Of a DNA stretch of 55,539 nt, positions 1-13,901 are shown piece by piece (position 1 is the first letter of the stretch; the number at the start of each line of letters is the position of its first letter). Origin of the DNA: Gracilaria domingensis (Eukaryota; Rhodophyta; Florideophyceae; Gracilariales; Gracilariaceae). Under the pieces are notes generated by a model. That model worked only from the letters and a program-made list of their open reading frames with translations. It was not told where the DNA came from and did not search any database. A program made the position numbers and the translations under genes. The DNA lies in NCBI GenBank assembly GCA_022539475.1, contig VCMS01000457.1, positions 1 to 55,539 on the forward strand, written 5' to 3'.

Positions 1-1990
1 GTGTTTTCGCTTCCTTCAGCGACTTCACGCGAACTGCGGTCAACTGAGCAAGCTGTCCAAGGTGCGGGGATATGTGCCCGAGGTATTTGACAGGAATCTG
101 TGAAAATCGCACTTCTTGAGTTTCATTTTTGAATGCCCGCGTTCTCTGAGGACTCTCATGACGTCCCGGAGTGTGTTAAGTGGTCATCAAGGTTATCCTG
201 AGAACACGATGAATGATCGTCAAGATACCACCCAAGCAGGTCTTCACTTGAATCGAGCCGAGAGGATAATCGATAGCACGCTGAAACGTTAGCCGGTTGC
301 GTTGGTTAAATCCGAACGGCATTCGTTTAAACGGTACAAAACCTTGGTGGCACACAAAAGCCAGTTTTGTCCTTATCTTTTCACGGATTCGGAACTTGCC
401 AGAAATCCCCCAATTGGCATCCAAGCGGCCCGGCCGGATGAACACTGATAGCACCTCCAAAGCGAGTCAATGTATTCGCCTCCTGGGTATGGGATACAAC
501 GTCTTGACGGTGACCCGATCTTATACGACGGGAATCAAACAGAATCGCATGATCCGTCCGGTTCTGGAACTAGCACACACAGTGAGGCCCAAGCGGATTG
601 AGCCGCCTTATGACGCCAGCGCGACAACATCTTCTCAACCTAGAGATTGCTCTTCTTTCCCTAGGCTTTGGAACCAGCCGATATGGGTGTTGGGAAAATT
701 GGGGCGTAGTACTTGGAAGGTAGGTCAAACGGTGTTTTCCGTTTATTCCAATTTTCCCGAGGGATCCATCCACATGGGTGTGAACTCCCTCAACATTTCC
801 TACTCAACTTATCTCTATGAGACTCAGGTACATTGATCAAATTAAACTGTTCCAGTTCTTTGACGAGGGTCTGTATCTTCCGTTCCTGGTGGCAGACGCT
901 TTACCTTCGGTGGGCTGCCAGCGATTTGGGATGACTTTGTTCGCGGGGTAACCGTGCCGTAAAAGCGGTTTCGGCTGATCCCCTGCCCGCCTCCTTAGCA
1001 TCGGTTATACCGAGACCATTCGCAACGGGTATCTCGTCCAGTACGATAGTAGCAGGGTGCGGGAGAGTGGTACCAAGAATTGCGTTTTTAGATTAGCACT
1101 GTCGGGTTGTGCCAAAGTGGCGACCAAAACTCTGATGGTTTGTCGGGGTTCCACGAGATTCTCCCTTCGCCAAAGCGCAGATTGCTTCTGATCATACAAT
1201 TGCATGGCAATGGTTGTACCACACGGTAGACCAGGACTGTCTTGGTAGTGGGATGGTGACCCGGACCATTGGGATTGCGCAGGATTGCGAAACCATGCAG
1301 CCACATTGGGCTTAGATGATACGGGTCGACGGTTGGAAGTTCCTGTTGCAGCAGGGAGCGGGACGCGCTTGCGTGAGCTCTCCTTTAGCGGTTTCCTTAC
1401 AATCGGTATTCGGAACCATCATCCATGTAACAACCGAGCTCTGAGGTCGAATCGCTTTCAACAAACGATCACAAAAGTCACAACCGAGTAATCACCGGTG
1501 CGGCAATGCTTTTGCAAACCATGAAATCCACTTTAACCATACATGGTTCCTTAGTGTAAACATGAGAGGTATGTACCCAAGAGTACGCAAGGGTTATTTC
1601 GGACATCCGCGATGTCCAAACCAGGACCATGACGAATTTTCATCCCGTAGGCGCGGGTGCACCAACTCAGGTGAATCAGTTCGGTGCAGCTCCTGGTATC
1701 CAACAAGACAACCTGGTCGAACCATGAACTGGTTAGACAAGCCCAGATCGGGGCATTAAACTTTGTAGTTCTCTTTTGGCCTCACAAGGAACTCTTTCGG
1801 AATACTAGATTACGGGACGCGTATCACGGACGACTAGAACCGAAAGGTGTTCTGAGCTTACTTCAGTTGTAGCCGCATCCTTGAAAGGATTCTAAACAGC
1901 TGAGGAGCGAAGCTGTGACGCTCGGGCGCCTTCACTTCGGCTCGGAAGGAGCCCCTCCCGTAGGGACTCCCGAAGTCAGTTTTCTGAACG
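1..1990 (-). pseudogene. pol: Left-arm copy of retrotransposon pol, corrupted and partial
   Basis: Mirror of about 53403-55346. Short pieces of the reverse transcriptase (for example 176-460 and 570-773, minus strand) and protease regions are readable, with frame breaks throughout. It starts inside the reverse transcriptase thumb because the arm begins there. Confidence 0.78.
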
Positions 1991-4049
1991 GGGCTCACCC
2001 GAAACTTCGGTGCGTGAACTCCTTTGGGCCTAACTGAACCCATGCGTGGGTACTTCGCCTGGAACCTTGTTTGAATGTGCCTGTACCGAAACGGAGGGCT
2101 GAGCATAAAACCGGAACCGTAACCCATTCAGCTCGTGGCTCTTATTCATATTCCTTTCGTGGAACAGATTGCTTTCTTCTCGGGCGTGAGGGCGTCGTAA
2201 TACGCAATAATTTTCGGCCTGTGCGACGCGGAATTACGCACTGGTCGATACGTGGCCTGAAGGTAGCACTTGGTAAATATGACGAGGCGCGCGTTTGTCG
2301 CGCAGGACCGATTGTCACTCGACGTTGGTGTGCTGTGTCCTTCCACCTGGACGGTTCAGACGCACGAATTGTTAGCGTAAGGCAGCGGGGCTTGCAGGGC
2401 ACCCGCACAGCCTTGGCATACCCAATGCGGGGATCTTCTTCCGTGCCTCGAATTCGAGAGTTGACGGCAGGTCCGTAGATCCGTAAAATCGGGGTTACTT
2501 CAATGAAGTGACGCTATCAGCATCACCGACAGCGCTTTTCACGTCGCAAAACGACATCGATGGTGACGAACTCTCCGCGAGTAGCGCTTTCCGAGCGCGC
2601 TGCGCGGGTTGCGGCTCGATACGTCTCTCCTTCCGCCTGGGCGTAATTAACAACTCTAGTTACTCATTCGCGTTTTTCTTTGGATCGGCGAGCGCCAACG
2701 ACCGAATGGTTGTGGTCCAAACCATCAACAAAACATGGTACACCGCTCCTGTTGCGGATACACATTACACGTCGGTGAAAACCGCTTTGTTCAACCGCGT
2801 TGAATAAACCGGTTTCAGATTCTCACTCTTCTGTCTAGTGTCGCGAACAGCAAGAGTAGCGCTGTTAATCGCGTTGGAAGTTCGCGTACGACTGAGAGGT
2901 AGTCTCACAGCTTCGAGCCAAAACACGTGACTCCTCCTTTCCGAGGCTCTCGAGTTTCTTCGAAACTTGAGCGTGTACTGATCTTCCGCAGCCCCTGTTA
3001 GTTAAGTACGGCAGTGACACATTATGCCTGTGGCTTCACTCATACCGAGTATATTCGGCCTTCCTGGACGAGCCTGGCAAGCGAAATCAAATAAGGAGTA
3101 GGATCTGATCCCGAGAACTTCATGGTTTCGAGGGTAACATTCAACCTTCGAATGTAGTCCTTCACCTTACAGGTTCCTCGCGAGAGCGATCGAAGTAACA
3201 TCTTCAAGATTAATAGCGGTACTACAAACAGCTTTGTGTAGAGCGGTTCGCGTCGGCTTTAACTCTTGAGTCCCAAGAGCGCGCGTCCTTTCACCGCGTG
3301 ACTCATTCACTCCTGAGTAGATGCCGTCGCCTTTCGACCGTGTCGAACTGACCTTTGACGGTTGTCACACTATCAGATGAATCTGACGGAACTGTCTTCC
3401 GTTTCATGTCGCTCCGAGTCAGAGCGCCGATGAATCCGAATCATATTGAAACTCGTTTGGGTCGACGTTTCTGCTTCACGAAACGATGGTCTTCATCTGC
3501 AGATGGATTTCCTTGAGGAACCTTTGCGTCCGGAGCTTCATCCATTACGGATTGTATCCCCAGCGTTTCAAGCGCGAACGAAGATTCGACCGATATCGGT
3601 GCGCATCCTCGACAAATGCCAGTACTCCGTGTCGAAGACGTCTGGGGTACCCAGATTTCCATAATGGAATTCACGTCCCTTCTCAGAAAGACGTAAGTCT
3701 CTTGAGACATCCCTCACCTGGGCATCATAACCTTGCGTCCTCAAGACGAACATCATGTAGGAGTTCCACGGTGAGCAGCGCTGATTAATATCCAAGCGGG
3801 ATGTCCAACCTAGCCAACTCGGCTACGGTAGCAGCGTTAGGATTAACCATTGGATGGGGGCCTCAACGACGGGTGAGACAGAACCCAATTCCCTCCGGGT
3901 GCTTCCGCAATGAACGCGTTCCCGGGGCGTGGTACGAACCTCAAGATGGTGGCGCCTCTCGGGGGTAGACCGGGACGTTCGGTGCAACGGTGGAACCGCA
4001 GCTGACGACCGCGCTAACCCAGCTCGAGACTCGAGGCGGGTTGCGGCAT
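1976..4049 (-). pseudogene. gag: Left-arm copy of retrotransposon gag, corrupted
   Basis: Mirror of 51350-53418. Start and stop positions align; multiple frame changes. At the gag-pol junction the A run has four A instead of five. Confidence 0.75.
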
Positions 4050-5324
4050 ACTGGAAAACAGTAAGCAATCTGATCCAAATGATCAGTTAAACTCGTACAC
4101 GAGTCTCCTAAAAACAATAAAACTCAAGTAACCTTCTCGGTAAACCACCACGTCAGCTGCCCCCCCCCCCAGTTCACGATCAAAAGTTGTCAACCTCCAA
4201 AACTCTAAAAGAGTCCCCTGATCTTGCCCGTAGAAAACGGTGATCCGTCAACAATCAAGGCAATATCCACGACAGTTACCGTTAGAACGGTTCTAAGTCG
4301 GGAGAACACTTTGTGGGGCAAACTCGCAGGAGTGAAACCCACCAGGACTGTGTCTGAAAAGTCCGCTTCGTGAGAGATGGCAGACCGTCAGAGCCCCTCT
4401 TGTACCACCGTAAACTCGGTTGTAAGGCCGGAAGTGGCAAACTGGCTATACCTACACAGGTGCAAGGCCACGTCGTGAGAAAACGATGAAAAAAACTCCA
4501 GGAGGGTGGTATCGCAAAACGATGAACACCGGACCAAGGGACAGGTGTAGTCCCCAGTCCCGAGAGGGACAGAAAGGAAAACAACAACGAACACGCACCC
4601 ACACGCGAGGTAGGGCCATCCGTCGCACTCGTGCCCGGAGCGTGGTGAGATCCTCCAACGGTAATGCCACAGGATTTCCTAACACGGCAACAACTCTATA
4701 ACAGAGTCGATCACTTCGTAGATCTAGTCTATACCCCTCGGTACGACACTTCAGGTCCTGACATCAACGGAAAGATGTTCCCTCAAGGTACCGAGCGAGT
4801 AGGACCGATCGTCAACCAGACGTGGCTATACTCGCGAAGAGTGATAACCCACGTAGGCGGTTGGCCCATGAGCCTCACTAGTGTAGAGTCCACTCAGGAG
4901 AGCGCACTCAGACAAAGAGTTAACTTAGAAGTTGCTCGGATTGACTTTACAAGGTGCTCGCGAACGACGAGGTCGAGCTCACCTAAGTAGGTCTAACTAA
5001 CTAGTACACGTGGTGCACCACCCGCAGGGGTCCGCACACGTGGTAGCAAAGTGTCAGGCCGGAATCAGGTGCACTACCTTTTGTCCCGTATATGCACACA
5101 CAGGTGGTGTTTGTAGTCAGCGCGTCCACCTAGCGGTATTGGGCCAGCATGGGCAAATCCTGATTACAGGTACTGTGGGAAAGCCATTCCAAAGTACCGC
5201 CAAAAATTGGGTCCAACTCATACTCTTCGAGTAGGCATCCTCCTATACTCCATCCCTGAGTATACTGAGTCGCATTCAACTGATAACTACGAACTGAGCC
5301 AATTGCGTTGCTCTACAGCGCAAT
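4050..5324. other. Left-arm copy of retrotransposon leader and transposon end
   Basis: Mirror of about 50122-51349. It contains a spurious run of about 12 C near 4159-4170 where the clean arm has none. No gene seen. Confidence 0.55.
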
Positions 5325-7950
5325 TTAAAGACACGTCGATTGGGAGCATACGCTTTCCTAATACCAGCAGTAACGGTTGATTCTTGGCTTCCACGAACCA
5401 TCAATGCAACAGATTTACCCAATTTACAGACAGGCCACTTTCTTGTCGGCAGCACACACGGAGCTTTGCGTTTCAGCTACACTCTGACGCGCCCGCTACG
5501 TTGAGCCCGCTTTCTAACTTGCGCTTTTTTTGCGTCTCCGCCTCAACGCCGTATTTTGATCAAATAAGCGCTTTCTCTTCGTTCCGAAGCAACGGCGCTC
5601 TGCAGTCTCGCGAATCTTAGCCCCGCTGCTCTGCTTGTTCCGCTTTCTTCCGTTCCTTCTCTTCGGATCCCGTTGCGCAGCTTCGCGCCTTCTTCTTTCG
5701 AAGGCAATTCCTCACATGTGTGACCCATTCGGCCGCTGTACCAGCGTCAAACAATGTTTCGAGTTCATGCTTTGGATCCTCCACTGCACCCTTACCACTC
5801 CCTTGGTGCGCGCTGAGTTTCATTAAGATTGAGTTCACGGTTTCTGCCTCCTTTAGCACGGCCAGAGAAATTCTTTATCTCGTTGAGACCCTTGTCCCTT
5901 GCGAATAACATGATTCCTTCCAGCTTGTTGGTACGATCTCTTTGTAGATCTGACGCGAAACGAACAGCGCCAATGGTTGAGAATCCTCAGCTGCCTCCAT
6001 TTTGTTCTTCTTTCTAATGACGGCAATTTTCTCGTGTCCGCGATGAATAAAGTCGGTTGCGACTCGTTCAGGTCAAAGCCCGTTCGGTCTTGACGGACAA
6101 GAGTAGTTGGTATACCCTTGGGGTGTTTATATGACAGCAGCTAGATCATCGAATTGCCGATCTCGCATATTTGTGATCTTCGTCGGGAAAAACCGCACAT
6201 CGCTCAAGATTAAGTTCACGCTGTTTTGTGTCCACCGGCCTTTTGCTACTAGAACTCATCCCTTATGGACCTCATGCTGCCTGGAGACCTCTATTTCATG
6301 TTGCTGCTACATCGCGCTCTGTCTATCAGACCTAGGTGGAGCAGTGTCGTTCTGTCAGCAGATTAATCACAGGCTTGGTTATAATTTAGATGAGGCCAGC
6401 GCAGAGGTGACTGCCTAATCCTGAGCGCGCTTATATCGTCTGTTACGCCTGGCACGCGTACGCTCGTTTCGGTTCCACACGCAGAACATCGAGTAACATC
6501 CATGTTTCTTCCCTGAGCAATATGTTAAACCGGTTTGCTATGCTCGTGTGTTAACTCATTCTCTTATGTGCGAAGAGTTCATGGACTAACTTGTGCAGAG
6601 ATAGCTATCTCTCGGGTGACTTACGGTGGCTTCACTGTCACTCTTATCTTACAGCCCGAATCGGCGGAGGAGACATCCTATGTACCGTGAAGCTTTCGCG
6701 GTGGACAGACAACTCAACGATAGGGAGTGCTTCGATTGATTGCTGAGGCTGTAAAGATGAAGATTTTTGTATCGCTTCGCGAGAAGCCCAATGGTGCACG
6801 ATATAAGATCACTCTTTTCGATTATTGTTGCGGACCGTCGCGAAAGTAAGAATGGAGGTGGCAGTCCTCGCTGTCCCATTGTAGTGTCAGAATGTCTCGC
6901 TAATGCGCGATCGAGGACGTCGTTAGTACCCTTGCGTGAGACTACTCCAGCTCTTTGGCCACATACTTGATTTACCGAGCCGAAGACCCCCGTTTTCAAG
7001 TTCGTCATGTCTTTAGAGACACCTCCCATTCATGCCTAGTCTGTCCTTCTCCTGGGAGCTTTATGACACGTTCATTTGTGTGTGTCGGCAGGCCGTGTGG
7101 ATGCAACGTTTTCGCCAAAATATTCAAGTTCAGTGAGCTTGCTGTTTAACAACCATCTGAAGGCGACCAGGTGTCGGACAGCTTTGCTTGAAAGTCTGCT
7201 TAATTACGTAACTTGCGCGGAGATAAAGATTGTCGAGCATGTGCTTCGAGTGAGACATCTGGTGCATAGGCGACATTGCTGGCGACTTGTTTATATCCCT
7301 GTTTCTGACCGACTATGCTTTATTGATGCACTATCTCTTTGGCTCCTTCCGGATTGATAACGCTCGTATTAATTACCGTAATTAACTAAATCATGCGGAG
7401 CAGCCGTTCTTGAGCATCCTTTTCGTATATCCGCGGTGGGCTCGCCGTGAGTGACAGGCTCTATGAACGTTAGTGCGAGACTATTTCTGGGCCGCAACGG
7501 GGGCAGAGAAGAGCAGAGTCGCGCTCTGTCGGCTGCTTATATTGAGTAACGCAGATAGATATAATTCACGATGAGTCGCGCTCTCTCTTAGTTCCTTATC
7601 GATCACAAATCTGTTCACGTCTCGACTCGAGACGAGGGAGCCTCGTGTGATGCCGTATAATACTCGTACTGAAGAAGGAGCAAGTGTTTGGATCTTAGTA
7701 TCGTTCTCTGCCGCTGCCTTCATGATGCGGTGTTACTGTGATTTGCTACCCGCAAGTGACGCGTGGCAACATCGCGATGTTTCGCCTTGCTGTTGAGAAG
7801 TCCAAGGCTTCGCTGCGTGCAAGCGCTTGATCTGCTCATGCGCCTCCGCGACCCTTCTAGTTGTCATCTGGGTTTGAAACTTTCAGCATTGATCAGTACG
7901 GGTCTGATCATGCATGCACAAGGCCGGGCCGTCCCAGGCTGCAGGGATGT
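5325..7950 (-). pseudogene. Left-arm copy of pogo-like transposase, extremely noisy
   Basis: Mirror of 48070-50121, inflated to about 2.6 kb. Recognisable anchors: the basic coiled coil near 5543-5860, the third DDE motif region near 6280, GAATGGAGGTG at 6850 and the helix-turn-helix region near 7760-7800. The end near 7950 is approximate. Confidence 0.7.
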
Positions 7951-9602
7951 ACTGTCTACGACACTCGTCGCTTTAAGACCGCCTAGGAGCGGAGTATTTG
8001 CGATCCTATAGATTCTAATGGGTTGATAACGCCCACTGGCTGTCTGTGGTTATCTCAATATGCCAGGGCTAGGAAGTGTTTGTGGCAGGTCTGTATCGGG
8101 GGAGTTGTTCGAACGCTCAGGCCGTAAGTGAGTTTGCTCGGAGTGGCTACCTCAGAAAGGGTCGGGGAACAGAGGAATACACAAACAGGAAATCCGCCGC
8201 ATTCGCTCTTCTATATGTTTATTTCCCGCTAATCCATATGGTCTTGCGCGATTTTGCGTATGACCCTCTTGTAGTGTTTGCGGTGAGGTTGTCGCAAAAT
8301 GAATTAGACGTCACTTGATAGCGCCGTCTACTACATCTACGCCTCTGAGGTACCTCAGATAGAGGCCATAATGCTACGCAGTACACTCGTTCAGGGCAAC
8401 CGAGACGCGAGCAAGACCACTTACCTCCTCACGCTCGTTTCTTTGCCTTGCCGTGCTCCATTCGCATCGAAAGACAGTTGTCGATGTTCCGGTTTAGGAA
8501 TCTTCCTGGTTACCGCTGCCACCTTTGCCTTGGAGAGGCTCCGTGTCGCTCATTTAGAGCTCGACGAACACAGCTACTGGTCACCTGAGTTGCGTATTGT
8601 CGCTTTGGGAACTCTGGTGATGTAATAACGGATATTGCTAGTATGAGAAACGATCATGCGAGTTGCATATTTAGGTAGATTGTAAGATTGCTAGGTTCTA
8701 TATGTTGAACCGCCTTTGAAGAGATGTTGACAGCAGTTCTTATAGGCAGGAAGCTACCATATGTGTCGATGTGGCGACGTGGCGGAATCAGAGCGTTGTG
8801 ATTTCTGTCGGAAAAGACAGGACCTTCTAATGCCCGAATAGACAGCCAACGCCATTACGGTACACTTCTGATTTATCATATGGTAAGGTGAGGCGATGAC
8901 CATTCCCCATGCCATTGGGGTTTAGTTGCTATACATATACTTTTTTCGCAGTGAAAAGAAGTACATAGTCTTCGGTGAATTCCGCAATTAAACTTCGACA
9001 ATCATGCTCTCTTCCTGGCGATTGCTTGAAACTTCGTTATATTTATGGATACTACGGGACGAAGAAACTAAATGGATATATTCTCACGGAGTGGGGCCAG
9101 GTGATTTTTGTGAGAAGATAAGCGGTACTTGTACGACTCGCTCCCAGGTGTACTCCTCGTGCATGACGAATCCATTGTACCGACGATGTAGCAGCAGTTC
9201 GTAGAGCAGATTTGGTTGCCTGGAGAAGATAATGGCGTTTAGGCATCCCAAAATACGAACGGGCGTTAAAGTGAAGGGTCTGAACTCTATGAACTTTACT
9301 GTTTGCCACTTTTTGCTACGTTTCATCAGCAGAATCGCAAGAGAACATTTTAAGTGTAGCGTTAGATGGGGTCTTTGAGAAATTACTCTCCCTGATCACC
9401 ATTTCGTTGTTTTGCGTTTATTCGCTCTATCTAAAGAGATATTCTTTATGAACGCCTGACACGTTCATTGGCTGTTTGCGTTAGTCTAATAAAGGGGAAG
9501 GCCCGTTGACTCTCTTCACCGGTGAAGCGTAGTACTTTATCTACAACCAATGAAGCTGGAAATAAGATCCAACATTTCTTCAGAGAGGAAGAGGCTGGAC
9601 AC
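7951..9602. other. Very noisy left-arm copy of the region beyond the CRTISO-like gene
   Basis: Mirror of about 46890-48070 but roughly 40 percent longer. Local landmarks (such as GAACTTTACTGTTTGCCAC at 9291) still match; between them are many single-base and short insertions. The short open frames here (8076-8318, 8371-8625) have no counterpart in the clean arm and are not genes. Confidence 0.6.
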
Positions 9603-11375
9603 TCACAAACCTATTTTCACAGAAGTTCTACTTGTTCTTGAACGGACACTAATCCGTTCGCTCTGCTATCCATGCGCTTCCGCTACAGCAGGCACCCCGA
9701 TCCCAGGAAACACATGCTCCATCACCTCACGCACTGAAATCGCTCTGGGTAGTCTCCGATCCAGGACAATGGAAGCCCTAAACCGGGCATCCTTCGCGTC
9801 AACCTTACGCCCGTATGAACTTTCGTCGACGAAGAAATCGGGCATGGGTTTTTGGGTACATAAGCTTTATGTCTGTTTTTGGACGAATGTCAGTGTTGAA
9901 GATGCGATTATACTGCTCTCACAAAACCTGAGAACGACTTATCTTTGAATTCCATCGTACTCCGGAGTGCAGGCTCAGTGAGCTCCAGTTCTGCAATGGT
10001 TCAGTTGGCCGTGTGTAAGCGGTGTAACACAGCGTGACCACTGGACATACACCTTGGTCAACACAGATAGTGCACACTGATAAGAACGACCCATTATCGG
10101 ATGCTCTAATCCGAGGCGACCAGTCTCACGCTACATAAATTCGGCTCCAGAGTGCCATGAGGCCAACAACCGACTATCGTCTGTTTAATTCTAATGCAAG
10201 TGAAGGTGGCATGAAAAGATGGCCACATTTTTTCGCCACTGCTTTCTTCCTCGAGGGCTTGTCAACGTGTTCTTTTCCATCCGGCAGCAAACGGTGACAT
10301 CCAGCGAAGAGACATCGAATGACAGCTTCTTGGGGCTCGGATTGTACGACCAGACTTTAAGTTGTACTCAGTTGCTCGGCCAGCTTCCAATAGAACAGCG
10401 ATTAACATGTGATCTTGTCTGCCACACCATTCCGCCTTTCTATGGCTTCGATGAGCGACTTTGCTACAGCGGAAGCCCACCGGACAGGTCGCTGTAGGAC
10501 AGGAGACAGAACGGGCATCATCACCGAGCCCTGCGGAAACATGAATGCTACTTCAGCACGGACTTTTCTGCTGTTGTTCCGGCAGTACGGAAGCATAAAA
10601 GGTTCATGAAAGTTGCGGGCCAAAATCATCAGACACGAAGTCGATCGTAGAGACGTGGCAGAGGGGCGTGACCAGTTGGGATAATGCGTGGGATGTGGGA
10701 CAAGGAGCTTTGGGGATTAGTCATGTATCGGAAGTCAACTCGAAGAGCAAACCAGTAAGGTCAGAGGCCGTAGAGCCGCCGGAAGTAATATAGATGCGGC
10801 TTCCCCTAACGGCGCAAAGCATTCGTAAACGATTGCTCTATATTTTCAGTATGGCAGTTGGTCCCCCGGCTACGTTGAGTATATTGTTTCACAACAGGGG
10901 CTCTCGAGCTCGAAGTGTTGTATCGCACGTAAGTGTCTGGCGGAACACCACCCCAGGCCTCGTAGCAAGTGACTGTCACAGTCGGGCATCACGGAACGCA
11001 CACACATTGATACATAGGGTTGTCAAGAGGATACTGAAGACCAAGAGAAAAGATGCGCCCTGACTCAAAAGTTAGCTTGCCGTGGCAGTTCTTTCGAAAA
11101 GCAGTGAGGCAGCACCACCTGGCTCGGTATGAGACTCGAGTGTAAGTGTGCGAAGACCATATGTGGAAAGCACGCTGATGCGGAACCCGCGCCGCGTCCT
11201 GAGCGATTGGGTGGATAACGTCGTAACTTTCGTCTTGATAACGCGTTTCTGATTGAAACTCTACATGGCTGCGCATGAGCCTCTGCGAATGCCCGTGGAT
11301 GAATCCCTCTGATGCTGATTCGAGCAGCGTGTCACCATAGCGACACTCCAGCGAACGATACTGAGCGAACAACAT
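9603..11375 (-). pseudogene. Left-arm copy of CRTISO-like gene, corrupted
   Basis: Mirror of 45132-46889. Start and stop align (sums 56507 and 56492), so net length differs by only 15 bases, yet internal frames are repeatedly broken. Fragments such as 10989-11375 and 10402-10629 on this strand keep recognisable pieces. Confidence 0.84.
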
Positions 11376-11682
11376 GGCTGTCCAATTACTTGCAGTGTCA
11401 ATTGCCCCAAAGTGAATTCCGCGACGAGTACTGCCCTAACTATGAGCTACGAAGCGAGTAGTAAGTGGAGAGGTCTTGCGGCGATGATCATGATCGTCGA
11501 CGTCGGGGATTGCGGTGGAGTAAAGTTTATTCACGTGTGAGATAATCTGCCACGAAACCTAGATTCGGAGCGAAATTATGGCCAATCGTGCGAGCAGTGC
11601 GGTCAGACAGGCTGTGCATACGCCTACACTTCCGAGATACTTGCTTCCGTTCTGAGTACGTCGGCGAAGGAGATACCTCAGA

Positions 11683-12566
11683 ATGGCGCGACAAGACACA
11701 ATAAAGCGAGCGATGCGGTTTGTACAGACTGCGCTTCATACAGGAACGCCGTCGGTGCTAACTCTGGCGTCAGCTTACTGCAAAACACTGGCCTCACATT
11801 GCCATCATCGGCAACGATTGCATCCCGCAACGTTTGAGAACGTTGCGATGCCACGCTCTTGCATACATTGCGGGCGCCATCATCTTTCTGCTACAGACCG
11901 TTTCAAGGTCGAACATTTGCCGCGCTTCTGGTCGGCAGCTGGGGTGATAACGTGCAAGAATATTTTCAAGCAGGGACTACCTATCATGGACGGCTCCGCA
12001 TGAGGCCATATCACGCTCGGCGTTGAAGGGCAGGTCGTTCCTTGAATGCGCACACGCTAACAGATCGTTTCGGCGAGCAGTTCGTGTTACTCAGAAGACG
12101 GGAAAGCCACACGCCTCATATGGGCCGCTTCCAGGCAGAAAGATCGCTGGACGTGGAAGTGATGACGTTTGTAAAATGGGCATTCGCGACTCAAACTTGC
12201 ACTCCAGAAGTGGCCTTCAACTGTCTGAAAGGATCTTTCCGAAGAAATGTCGCTCGGGCGGAAGTTCTGGCCAGGAAGTGAACTAGAGCGATGGGCGCGC
12301 GAAAGGGCTCATACTGGGAGGTGGTAGATAACTCTCTCGTTGTTAATGAAGAGGAAGGGAAAGTGCTCAACTCAGAAGGACGATCGATAGTTCAGACGAG
12401 ATATTGTTTCGTCATCTGCCTGGTTGAATTGGCCCTTGGGAACCTGAGATTGGGAGGGGTTGTACTGCAGATATACAGCAGTAAGACAGCGCATTGGTTA
12501 AAACGTTGAGTTGTTGAGAACGCTTTACAGAGATCCGGACAATTACGACCTAGAGGGGCGACTTGA
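11683..12566 (+). pseudogene. Left-arm copy of lpxC, corrupted
   Basis: Mirror of 43951-44823. It starts with the same ATG context and keeps the first residues (for example ALHTGTPSVLTL), then loses frame several times. The zinc-ligand regions are altered by substitutions and indels, so it cannot encode an active enzyme as written. Confidence 0.85.
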
Positions 12567-12700
12567 GAGACAAGAACGCGACGGTTACGAGCCAACAAAA
12601 ACAAAAAGTTGCGCAATCTGCGACAACAGACGGCACAAGAGCAGCAATGAGCGGTTGTATAATACAAGATGCAGATGCAAATGAATGCGAGGAACGACAA

Positions 12701-13901
12701 TTACTTGCCGGTCAACCTCAAGTCGGTGCGCGGATCCAGAAACTCAGTCTTGCTGTGAAAACAAGCCGGCGAATGTTGTACACACAGATCTCGTAATCTC
12801 TAACCAGTTTGGTCGGCAGAACCTAACCTCATACAGCTGCATGAAACAACAGCGCAACAACTTTTGGCGCTAACGTCGTGTGCGGCAGTAACACCGATGG
12901 TCCTATCAGTGAAGACCACGACTACTAGGGGTCGCTGTGCTTTGACTGCCGCTGTAGAACAACTTTGGCTCATCGCCGAAACAATCATCCTCCGCCGAAA
13001 CGATAGACTGCGCTTGAAGTGAAAAAGACGCAGGCCGATACTCTGAAGCACTTCCATCAATAACGAAATGTCTCGGATGTGGGTGAGCACAAATGGTCTT
13101 CACGCAATACTGGTCAGCTGTTGAGCAATCCGAGATGCCCTCTTGTGCGCGAAACTCAAGGAAGGCACATAAGCCGTTTGGTAATCCCTCGCCTTACTGA
13201 AACTACATAGCGCTTGACGTCGCCCGCCAATCGTCAATTATCATATAATTACTATCGCGTTTCACAGCTGCTCAGGCGCCTCATTTCTTCTGCGGCGCAA
13301 GCGATACTTGCAAATCCGGTGGTGGCAGAGTTGTTCTCTTCGCGCCACGAGGAGTCCTACGGTCCAGGCGCGCTTCTCCAGCTCGCGCGCATTGAACACG
13401 ACGGTATCCCACATAAACCACAGCGGCAAATTGCTTCATCCCGGAGGCCAGCACATGTCTGTGTACGCTGCAGGTGGTAAGGCCAAGGATCATTCAACTC
13501 ATCAGCGCCCGCAGAAAGGGCGGCGTACTGAAGTAGAAAGAGACGACCGCGGCTCTCGTCCTGCTGCCAAGTGGTGTCTCGGCGGCTTCCGTATTCTCCA
13601 GCAATCCTGGTCCAAGTTGGACAGGGAAACCCATGTCGCGGAGGAGAGCCGGCAGAGCTGGCGCTAGCGTCCCCCTGCCCACAAGGCTCGAGCTCGTCGG
13701 CGTCGTCGGCGGCAGCATCTGGGTCGCTGTCCCAGGCGGCAAGAACACATTCGCGCGAGGCGCGCGGGGGTGGCAGGCGGGCGGCGGCTCTGGCGCCTGC
13801 CAGGATGGACGGCGAGGACGTGAAGCGCGAGGCGGCGCGTCGCTTTCTGCGCGGAGGAAGCAGCGCGTGCGGCGACACGAAGGTGGCGCGCGGCTGCGCA
13901 T
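12701..13901 (-). pseudogene. Left-arm copy of HAD-like gene, corrupted
   Basis: Mirror of 42665-43819. The stop codon matches (12701-12703). The interior is broken by many indels; fragments such as 13357-14178 and 13494-14114 on the same strand mix right and wrong frames. Confidence 0.8.

Noticed and set aside
8076..8625. Left-arm frames with no match in the right arm as novel small genes
   Set aside because: They lie in the inflated, error-rich zone; anchors on both sides match the right arm, which has no such genes.
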